Counted from the stretch's first letter, positions 1 through 5,756 are shown. The stretch: DNA of 7,506 bases from Bacteroidetes bacterium 4572_114 (GCA_002254335.1 NIVA01000161.1:1-7506); one strand, 5' to 3'. Program-made: numbers and translations. The notes: a model not told the origin generated them from the sequence alone.

Positions 1-2
1 TG

Positions 3-98
3 TTCTATTCTTTTCACGACCGTAATGCCCATCCGTACGGACGTGTCTACCAATTCCACCATCCGGGCAATATTTTTATGAACGATTCTAAAACTTAA
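3..98 (+). CDS. C-terminal end of an unidentified protein (5' partial)
   Basis: Reading from base 3 gives 31 codons and then TAA at 96-98. The peptide is rich in aromatic residues and histidine (it contains HPYGRVYQFHHPG), which looks protein-like. I do not recognise the family. The stop codon touches the GC-rich hairpin at 98-133, as expected at the end of a transcript. It converges on the minus-strand tRNA. Frame 1 is also open, as far as 81, but ends away from the hairpin. The frame is moderately certain; the function is unknown. Confidence 0.45.
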   Translation, partial: FYSFHDRNAHPYGRVYQFHHPGNIFMNDSKT

Positions 99-132
99 AA
101 TCCCGGTTCCGATGACGCCCGGACCCGGGATT

Positions 133-133
<1 letters not shown>
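98..133 (-). terminator. GC-rich hairpin after tRNA-Gly, probable terminator
   Basis: AAATCCCGG (98-106) pairs with CCGGGATTT (125-133). After one mismatch the stem continues with 108-110 against 121-123, leaving a 10-nt loop. On the minus strand it starts at the last base of the encoded CCA of the tRNA and is followed by a short T-rich stretch (AAGTTTTAG), so it fits a tRNA terminator or processing hairpin. It also lies directly after the stop codon of the converging plus-strand gene and may serve both. The T-tract is weak, so termination is inferred. Confidence 0.5.
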
Positions 134-208
<75 letters not shown>

Positions 209-225
209 ATTTGATTTTGGGTTTG

Positions 226-256
226 CAAAAGTAAAATCAAATTTGATTCTACCAAA
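226..256 (-). promoter_or_regulatory. Bacteroidota-type promoter of tRNA-Gly
   Basis: On the minus strand TTTG (253-256) is followed by exactly 19 nt and then TACTTTTG (226-233). This is a full match to the known Bacteroidota -33/-7 consensus TTTG-N19-TAnnTTTG. The predicted start point is about 10 nt before the tRNA 5' end at 208. The spacer contains the 14-bp palindrome AATCAAATTTGATT (235-248), whose meaning is unknown. Confidence 0.8.
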
Positions 257-282
257 ACTTTTTTAAAAAAAATTATTATAAA

Positions 283-1017
283 TTAAAAATTAGGCTTTAT
301 GTCGTATTTTTTATAGAACTTTTCGATGTGGCCTACAGCTTCTTCAGGGGTATCAACAATCCGAAACATTTTCATGTCCTCTTCCGAGATCATGCCCTCT
401 GCCAGCACCTGCTCCCGTACCCAATCCATCAACCCCGACCAATAAGATGACTTGACCAATACAACTGGAAAACGGACCATCTTGTGTGTTTGGATTAAAG
501 TGATGGCTTCAAACATCTCATCCAGTGTGCCGAACCCACCGGGCAAAATAATGTAGCCCTGGGAATATTTCATAAACATAACTTTTCTCACAAAGAAATA
601 GTCGAAGCTCAACAGCTTATCGTTATCGATAAACTGATTTGGCTTCTGCTCATGAGGCAGTTCAATGTTGATACCAACCGATTTCCCCCTGGCAAAGTGG
701 GCTCCCTTGTTGGCGGCCTCCATAATACCGGGGCCACCACCGGTGATTATCCCGAACCCTTTTTTGGTCAAAAGGTAGGCGATTTCCTCTGTCAGCTTAT
801 AGTTTTCGTGATTTTCCTTTATCCGTGCCGAGCCAAAAACGGAAACACACGGGCCAATACGGCCAAGCTTTTCGAAACCATCCACCATTTCGGACATTAC
901 CTTAAAAACTGACCATGAATCGTGGGTCTTAATTTCATTCCAGCTTTTTGGGGCAATGGCATTTTTAACGGGATCGTCATACTTTTTAAAAATGGATCCT
1001 AAATCTTTTTTACTCAT
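283..1017 (-). CDS. LOG / TIGR00730 family Rossmann-fold protein
   Basis: This 244-residue protein belongs to the LOG (formerly 'lysine decarboxylase-like') family. Characterised members are cytosolic phosphoribohydrolases that release free bases from nucleoside 5'-monophosphates such as cytokinin nucleotides. Visible motifs, in order, are a first Rossmann strand CVSVFGSAR (57-65), the glycine loop GGGPGIMEAANKGA (93-106), an Arg-Lys pair (144-145), and the family signature PGGFGTLDE (159-167), whose Glu is catalytic in studied homologues. No signal peptide or membrane segment is visible. The start is the ATG before SKKDLGSIF, with only A/T-rich sequence upstream. The stop of an unidentified gene tail lies 8 bp upstream, so the two were probably co-transcribed. 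The reading frame is complete. The true substrate is unknown; many bacterial members have none assigned. Confidence 0.9.
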   Translation of the reverse strand: MSKKDLGSIFKKYDDPVKNAIAPKSWNEIKTHDSWSVFKVMSEMVDGFEKLGRIGPCVSVFGSARIKENHENYKLTEEIAYLLTKKGFGIITGGGPGIMEAANKGAHFARGKSVGINIELPHEQKPNQFIDNDKLLSFDYFFVRKVMFMKYSQGYIILPGGFGTLDEMFEAITLIQTHKMVRFPVVLVKSSYWSGLMDWVREQVLAEGMISEEDMKMFRIVDTPEEAVGHIEKFYKKYDIKPNF

Positions 1018-1025
1018 GATATGGG

Positions 1026-1187
1026 TTAAAGTTTTTTATCTTCCAACACCTTTGGCAAAACTGCATTCTCCAACAGCCTGTTTGCCATATCTAATTTTTC
1101 TTTAAATAATACTTTCCCCTTAAAACGGTCTAATTTTTTGTCAATTTTAACCAAAGGAATTTTCGATTTACTACTAATACACTGCAT
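1026..1187 (-). pseudogene. C-terminal remnant of an unidentified gene
   Basis: The frame ending in TAA at 1026-1028 encodes a lysine-rich, helix-prone 53-residue tail if started at the ATG at 1185-1187 (segments KIPLVKIDKKLDRFKGK and MANRLLENAVLPKVLEDKK). Its composition and the 8-bp gap to the LOG gene suggest real coding sequence. A TAA sits five codons upstream of that ATG. Beyond it, protein-like segments appear in a shifted frame (IILDKVGVPV, then IITEYNKALKQ, with a stop between them). This looks like a frameshifted remnant whose upstream part merges with a repeat end at about 1255-1343. I do not recognise the family. It could instead be a genuine small ORF. Confidence 0.4.
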
Positions 1188-1254
1188 TGCTTGAGAGCTT
1201 TGTTATACTCGGTAATTATTCATACAGGAACACCAACCTTGTCGAGGATTATTC

Positions 1255-1343
1255 TACTTTTTTCTAATTACTTTATAATCATTTGGTTGAAAACAACAAA
1301 ATTTCGCTAATTTTCAAAAACTTCGTTTTTAGACCGGACTCAT
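1255..1343. repeat. Repeat end A (one-ended copy of the 143-bp element)
   Basis: This stretch matches the right half of the element at 4600-4742. The last 47 bases differ at about three positions, and the left part aligns with small gaps. It ends in TTTTTAGACCGGACTC (1326-1341) followed by AT, identical to the right terminal repeat of the other copy. No matching left terminal repeat is found nearby, so it is a truncated copy or the end of a larger, otherwise decayed element. Its outer end lies 16 bp beyond the stop codon of the UPF0175 gene. On the minus strand both copies encode a similar peptide (KFLxISEILL, then DYK), hinting at a coding origin. Confidence 0.65.
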
Positions 1344-1359
1344 CTTTGAATAACATATT

Positions 1360-1623
1360 TTACAAACTTTTAAGCATGTTGATTTCTTTTTCTGCATCCT
1401 CATCAGTTAATTTTGAGGTCGGTATATCTAATGTAGCAAGAAATTTTTCGAAATCATAGCGATGATAACCGGCAAGTGTTGCTGCCCGTGCCAGGCTTAT
1501 TTTATCAAACCAATACATACTAACAGCAGCCCAAAGTCTCAGTTCATTACCAAATTCTTTAGGTTTTTGATTGAAAGTAAGTAGAATATCAGGATTAACT
1601 TCAACATTTAATATCGTCTTCAT
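1360..1623 (-). CDS. UPF0175 family protein, antitoxin-like, apparently orphan
   Basis: This 87-residue protein matches the small UPF0175 family (PF03683). Its core is a helix-turn-helix-like segment, DKISLARAATLAGYHRYDF (about 40-58), followed by the family's typical LxxxxIP ending (LDIP, 65-68) and an acidic tail TDEDAEKEI. UPF0175 proteins are predicted DNA-binding antitoxins, usually encoded directly before a DUF3368/PIN-like toxin. No such toxin follows: 16 bp after the stop the sequence becomes repeat end A. The start is the ATG at 1621-1623; no Shine-Dalgarno is visible. Upstream lie three CTGTCWGACAG palindromes, the first ending about 33 bp before the ATG, which are candidate operators for autoregulation. 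Family assignment is fairly firm; the antitoxin role is inferred from the family. Confidence 0.75.
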   Translation of the reverse strand: MKTILNVEVNPDILLTFNQKPKEFGNELRLWAAVSMYWFDKISLARAATLAGYHRYDFEKFLATLDIPTSKLTDEDAEKEINMLKSL

Positions 1624-1655
1624 GATCTTGATTTTATGATTTTCACTCTAAAAAG

Positions 1656-1666
1656 CTGTCAGACAG
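1656..1666. promoter_or_regulatory. Palindrome CTGTCAGACAG before UPF0175, candidate operator
   Basis: This 11-bp odd-centred palindrome lies 33 bp upstream of the UPF0175 start codon. Two exact copies of its inverse-centre form CTGTCTGACAG occur at 1725-1735 and 1757-1767, and a partial site TGTCTGAC at 1705-1712. The larger 15-mer at 1654-1668 is the exact reverse complement of 1723-1737. Repeated palindromes before a predicted DNA-binding protein suggest operator sites. Binding is inferred; an inverted-repeat element is the alternative. Confidence 0.45.
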
Positions 1667-1720
1667 TTATTTTCTATATTACACACAGAACCTAAAGTAT
1701 TATATGTCTGACTTTTAATC

Positions 1721-1786
1721 TAAACTGTCTGACAGCTATTCACCCAAATATTTAAACTGTCTGACAGCTATTCACCCAAATATTTA
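1721..1786. repeat. Perfect 32-bp tandem duplication carrying the palindrome
   Basis: Two identical 32-bp units (1722-1753 and 1754-1785) stand head to tail, each containing AACTGTCTGACAGCT followed by ATTCACCCAAATATTT. Identity extends one base on each side. The block lies between the end of uvrA (1802) and the UPF0175 gene, and doubles the number of palindromic sites there. Absence of any divergence suggests a recent duplication. Confidence 0.9.
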
Positions 1787-1801
1787 CTTTTTCTAAACTC
1801 A

Positions 1802-2593
1802 TTAATTTTCCGAAACATTCTTATTCAACTCATATTTCAAAAAGTCGGCAGTAAAACTTTTTCGGTTATTAATCAGCTCTTCGGGCGTGCCTTCGGCGAT
1901 GACCTCCCCTCCCCTGTTGCCACCTTCGGGTCCCAGGTCGATGATATGGTCAGCAACCTTTATCACATCCATGTTGTGCTCTATCACCAATACCGTATTT
2001 CCTTTGTCAACCAGACGGTTTAGCACATCTAACAATACTTTCACATCTTCAAAGTGCAGCCCGGTTGTTGGTTCGTCCAAAATATAAATGGTCTGTCCGG
2101 TATCGCGCTTCGAAAGTTCTGCTGCCAGTTTCACACGCTGGGCTTCGCCACCCGACAATGTTGTTGATTGCTGGCCCAGAGTGATGTAACCCAATCCCAC
2201 ATCTTTCAAAGTCCGGATTTTTTGTATGATGAGAGGAATATTCTCGAAGAATTCAACTGCCTGGTTAATGGTCATATCCAGCACATCGTTGATGGATTTA
2301 CCTTTATATCTCACTTCCAGGGTTTCGCGGTTATACCTTTTTCCGTAGCAATCTTCGCACAGCACCTGAACATCGGGGAGGAAATTCATTTCGATGAGCC
2401 GCACACCTGCGCCTTTGCATGTTTCGCAACGCCCACCCTTAACATTAAACGAAAACCTTCCGGGCTTGTAACCCCTGATCCTGGATTCGGGCATCGCCCC
2501 AAAGAGCTTCCTAATTTCATCAAATACTTTGGTGTAGGTGGCAGGGTTAGATCGTGGGGTACGGCCAATTGGCGATTGATTTATCTCAATCAC
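1802..2593 (-). CDS. uvrA: UvrA C-terminal fragment (second ATPase domain without P-loop)
   Basis: The frame holds IEINQSPIGRTPRSNP, a complete zinc finger CxxC-x19-CxxC (residues 56-82 counting from the GTG at 2593), ABC signature TTLSGGEAQ (144-152), Walker B IYILDEPTT (169-177) and the normal UvrA end. Homology actually starts further upstream, at PLPFGTIKG near 2639, so the GTG is probably not a natural start. By chance this GTG overlaps the stop of the N-terminal fragment as GTGA, so coupled translation cannot be excluded. The second Walker A motif is absent. Confidence 0.82.
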   Translation of the reverse strand: MIEINQSPIGRTPRSNPATYTKVFDEIRKLFGAMPESRIRGYKPGRFSFNVKGGRCETCKGAGVRLIEMNFLPDVQVLCEDCYGKRYNRETLEVRYKGKSINDVLDMTINQAVEFFENIPLIIQKIRTLKDVGLGYITLGQQSTTLSGGEAQRVKLAAELSKRDTGQTIYILDEPTTGLHFEDVKVLLDVLNRLVDKGNTVLVIEHNMDVIKVADHIIDLGPEGGNRGGEVIAEGTPEELINNRKSFTADFLKYELNKNVSEN

Positions 2594-4569
2594 TTTATCG
2601 ATATTTTCCAGTCCTTTGATTGTACCAAAGGGGAGTGGTTTTTCAGGTTATTACCAGTTGCGCCAAACAGGTTCAGTGATTTTCCGTTCCCGGGCCGCCT
2701 TGTTGCGGGGACATCAATCTCCATAACCCCGCTAAGGTATTGACAGGTAATTGTTTTACAATCCTTCATCCCGTCAGGTGTCCCTGCCCCAACAATTGCC
2801 CCACCTTTTCGTCCGGCGCCCGGCCCAATGTCCACAATGTAATCGGCCGACATGATCATCTCCTTGTCGTGCTCCACCACAATAATTGAATTGCCCACGT
2901 CCCGGAGTTCTTTGAGGGCTTCAATGAGGCGTTTGTTGTCGCGCTGGTGCAATCCAATGCTTGGCTCATCAAGGATGTACAACACACCAGTAAGCTGCGA
3001 ACCGATCTGGGTTGCCAGCCTGATGCGCTGCGACTCACCGCCCGAAAGGCTCCTGGCAGTCCGGTTGAGGGTGATGTAATCTAAACCAACCTCTAACAAA
3101 AACCCTATCCTTGTGCTAATTTCCCGGATTATTTCACTGGCAATCCTTTGCTTTCTTTCGTCCAGCTTATCCTTTAGTGCATTAATCCACTTTCTCAATT
3201 CAATAAGGTCCAGGTTTGAAAGTTCAGATATATTCTTATCCAGTATTTTGAAATGCAGGGATTCGGTTTTCAACCTGGCGCCTTTACACTCAGGGCACGG
3301 CACACGGTTCATAAAGCCCCTCACCCATTTTTTAATGGAAATGGTGGCATTTTCGTTGTCCTGGCTTGAAATAAAGTTTATGATACCTTCGAAATTGAGG
3401 GAGTAGGAAGATAAAACCCCAAGATATTCATTTTTCACGTGGATCACTTCATTTGACCCGTACAGAATGGTGTTCATCCCCTCTTCGGAAATCTCACCTA
3501 TTGGGGTATTCAGATTAAACCCATACTTGTCCCCAATGGCTTCAATTTGCTTGAATATCCAGTTATTTTTATATTCCCCCAAAGGGGCCAGGCCACCTTT
3601 TTTAATAGATTTTTTATTATCGGGGATTACCTTTTTAAAGTCAATTTCGGAAACCTCCCCCAGGCCGTTGCAATGCAGGCAGGCCCCATAGGGTGAGTTA
3701 AAAGAAAAAGTATTCGGCTCAGGTTCGTCATAGGAAATACCAGTGGAAGGGCACATCAACAAGCGGCTAAAATGCTTTACCTTATCCGTTTGCTTTTCAA
3801 GGACCATTAAAACACCCTTTCCGTATTTTAGGGCAGTTTGCACTGATTTTTTCAGCCGTTCGCCGGAACTTTCATCAATTACGATACGGTCGATCACAAT
3901 TTCGATATCGTGGGTTTTATACCTGTCCACCCGCATACCAAAAGTGATGTCTTCAATTTTCCCATCAACCCTGACCTTAATAAAACCCTGTTTTCTTACG
4001 TGCTCAAACAGGTCGCGATAATGCCCCTTACGTGCTTTGACCACCGGGGCAAGAATTGTTATGGGCTGGTCATTATATTGTTTGGCTATCAAGCTTAAGA
4101 TTTGATGCTCAGTATATCTCACCATTTTTTCGCCGGTGTTGTATGAATGTGCATCGGCAACCCGGGCATACAACAGGCGAAGAAAATCATAGACTTCGGT
4201 GATGGTGCCAACTGTTGAACGGGGATTTTTGTTTACCGTTTTTTGTTCTATCGAAATCACCGGGCTTAGGCCTTCAATCTTATCCACATCAGGGCGTTCG
4301 AGGCTCCCGATAAATTGGCGGGCATAAGCCGAAAATGTTTCCATGTACCTGCGCTGGCCCTCCGCATAAATGGTATCGAAAGCAAGTGAAGATTTTCCGC
4401 TGCCACTAAGACCGGTGATGACAACGAGCTTATTTCTGGGGATTTTTACATCGATGTTTTTCAGGTTATGTACCCTTGCACCATACACTTCGAGATATCC
4501 CGGGCCATTCATCGAACCGTTCTCAACATCCACAATTTCATGTGAAATATTTTTTGATTTTGCACACAT
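2590..4569 (-). CDS. uvrA: UvrA N-terminal fragment (first ATPase domain)
   Basis: This is a 659-residue open frame. It contains Walker A TGLSGSGKS (52-60), the long UvrB- and DNA-binding insertion, the conserved EPNTFSFNSPYGAC region (285-297), the PCPECKGARL zinc-type knuckle (424-433), ABC signature LSGGESQ (508-514) and Walker B LYILDEPS (530-537). The first insertion cysteine pair appears as CPST (273-276) rather than CxxC, while C297/C300 remain; I believe this is common in Bacteroidota UvrA but cannot verify it here. The last 15 residues after LKN are out-of-frame nonsense ending in TGA at 2590-2592. Start: ATG at 4567-4569 (MCAKSKN), preceded by a weak GGTCGG. A truncated product could be translated but would lack the second ATPase domain. 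Confidence 0.85.
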   Translation of the reverse strand: MCAKSKNISHEIVDVENGSMNGPGYLEVYGARVHNLKNIDVKIPRNKLVVITGLSGSGKSSLAFDTIYAEGQRRYMETFSAYARQFIGSLERPDVDKIEGLSPVISIEQKTVNKNPRSTVGTITEVYDFLRLLYARVADAHSYNTGEKMVRYTEHQILSLIAKQYNDQPITILAPVVKARKGHYRDLFEHVRKQGFIKVRVDGKIEDITFGMRVDRYKTHDIEIVIDRIVIDESSGERLKKSVQTALKYGKGVLMVLEKQTDKVKHFSRLLMCPSTGISYDEPEPNTFSFNSPYGACLHCNGLGEVSEIDFKKVIPDNKKSIKKGGLAPLGEYKNNWIFKQIEAIGDKYGFNLNTPIGEISEEGMNTILYGSNEVIHVKNEYLGVLSSYSLNFEGIINFISSQDNENATISIKKWVRGFMNRVPCPECKGARLKTESLHFKILDKNISELSNLDLIELRKWINALKDKLDERKQRIASEIIREISTRIGFLLEVGLDYITLNRTARSLSGGESQRIRLATQIGSQLTGVLYILDEPSIGLHQRDNKRLIEALKELRDVGNSIIVVEHDKEMIMSADYIVDIGPGAGRKGGAIVGAGTPDGMKDCKTITCQYLSGVMEIDVPATRRPGNGKSLNLFGATGNNLKNHSPLVQSKDWKISIK

Positions 4570-4599
4570 CCCGACCTGATTAATTTACAAACAATAAAT

Positions 4600-4742
4600 G
4601 AGTCCGGTCTAAAAAGCCATATTTTGCCGCTAAACTTGTCCGTATGGATGCGCTAATAAACTTTTTTAATTTCCTTGTAATCATATTTTGAAAGTAATAA
4701 AATTTCGCTAATTATCAAAAACTTCATTTTTAGACCGGACTC
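4600..4742. mobile_element. 143-bp inverted-repeat element (MITE-like) in the uvrA leader
   Basis: The termini GAGTCCGGTCTAAAAA (4600-4615) and TTTTTAGACCGGACTC (4727-4742) are perfect 16-bp inverted repeats. The element is flanked by the direct repeat ATAAAT (4594-4599 and 4743-4748), as expected from a 6-bp target duplication. If the palindromic AT on each side belongs to the terminus, the inverted repeats are 18 bp and the duplication is less clear. It encodes no transposase, so it would need one supplied in trans, or it is an IS remnant. A diverged half copy lies at about 1255-1343. On the minus strand it has a 24-codon ORF starting MKFLIISEILLL. It lies between uvrA and a possible upstream promoter. 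Confidence 0.75.
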
Positions 4743-4776
4743 ATAAATATTAACAATTTACCCGGAAAATTTTTTA

Positions 4777-4784
4777 CAAAATTA
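4777..4784 (-). promoter_or_regulatory. Possible -7 box for uvrA
   Basis: TAATTTTG on the minus strand matches the Bacteroidota -7 consensus TAnnTTTG exactly. It lies upstream of the inverted-repeat element, so the element would sit in the uvrA 5' leader. No TTTG is found at the -33 distance, so support is weak. Confidence 0.3.
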
Positions 4785-4806
4785 ATCCAATTATGGTTAG
4801 CCCTAA

Positions 4807-5405
4807 TCATGCCTTCATCAATCTTTTTAACCGCCCTTGATATGACTGCCAATAGTTACTTATCATGCTATCATCAAGGAAGGATGAAAGCACCATTTTT
4901 TTCACCAATTCTGACTGTTTTAGCATTGTGGATAGAATATCCTGGGCCAGTTTGGAACCATCATTAATTACATCAAAACGCCTGGTAATGTAGGCGGGGT
5001 CTCCGTTTTTAAAAAATGTAAGTACGTTGTTAGCAGTTTCAATGCTATAAACCTGACTGGCAATTTGCATAGTGAGGTGCTCATTTGCGGGCATTTGGTC
5101 TGGATTTTTGCCTGCACCAGGTATAGGTTTTAAAATATATGTTCCTTGCCCCCCCTCATTGACAAGCCTTAACCTATTTTTTTTGAAGTAAAACCGAAAA
5201 TTTTTCCTGAACACCTGAAATGGACAAATCTTTACGGTTCCCTTCAAATATTTCTTTTGTTTCATGATTGGATGCAGGTGAACCGTACGGCAAAATATTA
5301 TGCACCTTTTTACCTTGAAAAACTTTTTTCAAACATGTCCTGCTGTAAATATCAAAACCTTCGGCCAATGTTGCCTGGGCAATTTTTTATTTCGGGTAAA
5401 CTCAC
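4807..5405 (-). pseudogene. hipA: HipA-type serine/threonine kinase toxin, decayed (HipT-like)
   Basis: HipA kinases phosphorylate translation factors such as tRNA synthetases and cause growth arrest. The probable start is GTG at 5403-5405, overlapping the upstream HipA-N stop as GTGA. Three frames must be joined: SLPEIKNCPG, then LAEGFDIYSRTCLKKVFQGKKV and SISGVQEKFSVLLQK (the loop that is phosphorylated in HipA), then NRLRLVNEGGQGTYILKPIPG, PANEHLTMQIA and PAYITRRFDV. The first shift is at about 5371; the second is in an A8 run (coding strand, 5177-5184) where seven A would restore the frame. After GSKLAQD (about 4938) the text jumps to the family's C-terminal end (ILSTMLKQSELVKKMV, YQGRLKRL). 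Roughly 200 residues with the catalytic and Mg-binding loops (NGDxHxKN, SPAYDLL in relatives) are missing, so it cannot be an active kinase. Confidence 0.8.
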
Positions 5406-5611
5406 GGATTTTCTACTTTAATTACTCTTACTGCACCTATACTATCATGCTTTGCAGTAGTTATTATTAAGCCGAAATAATCATTTTTATCAATTCGGTT
5501 ATATTTACACACTACCTGTTAGTTGGAGCCTTCCGGCAACATATTATAAAAAAATGGGAACAGGGATTTCGAATGATGTTCTTGTTCAATTTTTGGTAAG
5601 TAAGGCTTATG
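5402..5611 (-). pseudogene. HipA N-terminal-domain protein (HipS-like / couple_hipA), broken
   Basis: Read through one stop, this stretch gives EQEHHSKSLFPFFYNMLPEG, SN-stop-QVVCKYNRIDKNDYFGL and TAKHDSIGAVRVIKVENP. This fits the HipA N-terminal subdomain (PF13657), which Bacteroidota often encode as a separate small protein between HipB and the kinase; the HipS protein of HipBST systems is a relative. Lesions: TAA at 5519-5521, a probable one-base loss near 5598 (ISLT lies in the other frame before PKIEQ), and a missing beginning. The TGA at 5402-5404 overlaps the kinase start, as in an intact translationally coupled operon. Confidence 0.72.
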
Positions 5612-5683
5612 TCAGTTTTTTTGTGTTACCTGCATAACTTCTCTGCGTTCTTTTATTAGTTTTATTAATTCTTCAAAGTGCAT
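5612..5683 (-). pseudogene. hipB-like Xre antitoxin, N-terminal remnant
   Basis: From the ATG at 5681-5683 the frame gives 23 codons (it contains FEELIKLIKERREVMQVTQ) and then TGA. This matches the first helices of HipB-type Xre/HTH antitoxins, which typically read IKxRRExxxVTQxxLAEL. The rest of the HTH domain is absent: the sequence passes directly into the HipA-N body, in the same frame after the stop. A deletion therefore seems to have fused the hipB head to the downstream gene. It is too short to bind DNA. The family call rests on about 20 residues plus context. Confidence 0.6.
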
Positions 5684-5728
5684 TATAAAGCTCTTTTTCG
5701 TGCAGAAATATACTAATTTCTTTAAATA

Positions 5729-5756
5729 CAATAGTATAGTACCCTATAAGGTACTA
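5729..5756 (-). promoter_or_regulatory. Probable promoter/operator of the Hip locus
   Basis: TAGTACC (5737-5743) and GGTACTA (5750-5756) form a perfect 7-bp inverted repeat around CTATAA, the architecture expected for a HipB dimer site. On the minus strand it directly abuts TACTATTG (5729-5736), one mismatch from the -7 consensus TAnnTTTG, and would fill the -33/-7 spacer. It lies about 50 bp before the hipB-like start. Binding is inferred from position and symmetry. Confidence 0.5.

Larger units (their letters stand above)
1802..4569 (-). pseudogene. uvrA: uvrA, disrupted by an internal deletion and frameshift
   Basis: UvrA is the damage-sensing ATPase of nucleotide excision repair: a dimer with two ABC-type ATPase domains per chain that loads UvrB onto damaged DNA. 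Both halves are recognisable and otherwise clean, but they lie in different frames. After NNLKN (residues 640-644) the protein should continue through about 40 residues containing the second Walker A motif (GVSGSGKS in typical UvrA). Here the sequence jumps straight to PLPFGTIKGLENIDKV in the other frame. The junction is at about 2637-2644 and has an A5 run on the coding strand, consistent with a short-homology deletion. The second ATPase site therefore lacks its P-loop and no full-length protein can be made. An assembly error is the main alternative. The 143-bp inverted-repeat element lies 30 bp upstream of the start. Confidence 0.88.

Noticed and set aside
652..912. Plus-strand ORF of 86 codons
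   Set aside because: It lies antisense to the conserved LOG-family core, including the GGGPGIMEAA motif.
1120..1140. ACGGTCTAATTTTT as the missing left terminus of repeat A
   Set aside because: Only eight bases match the terminal repeat, the key GAGTC part is absent, and it lies inside a coding remnant.
1721..1786. Two 32-bp repeats as a minimal CRISPR array
   Set aside because: The units are strictly tandem with no spacer between them and no cas gene is present, so this is a simple duplication.
2168..2743. Plus-strand ORF of 191 codons inside uvrA
   Set aside because: It is the antisense shadow of strongly conserved UvrA coding sequence; the same holds for the other plus-strand frames between 1887 and 4579.
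1255..4742. Repeat copies A and B as ends of a composite transposon carrying uvrA
   Set aside because: The copies have the same orientation, A lacks one terminus, B has its own flanking duplication, and no transposase lies between them.
4600..4742. Small peptide starting MKFLIISEILLL encoded within the inverted-repeat element
   Set aside because: At 24 codons, with no clear ribosome binding site and with the matching frame in copy A disrupted, it is more likely residual sequence than a gene.
5177..5184. A8 run in the HipA kinase as a programmed frameshift or phase-variation site
   Set aside because: The gene has another frameshift upstream and has lost its catalytic core, so neutral decay explains the indel.
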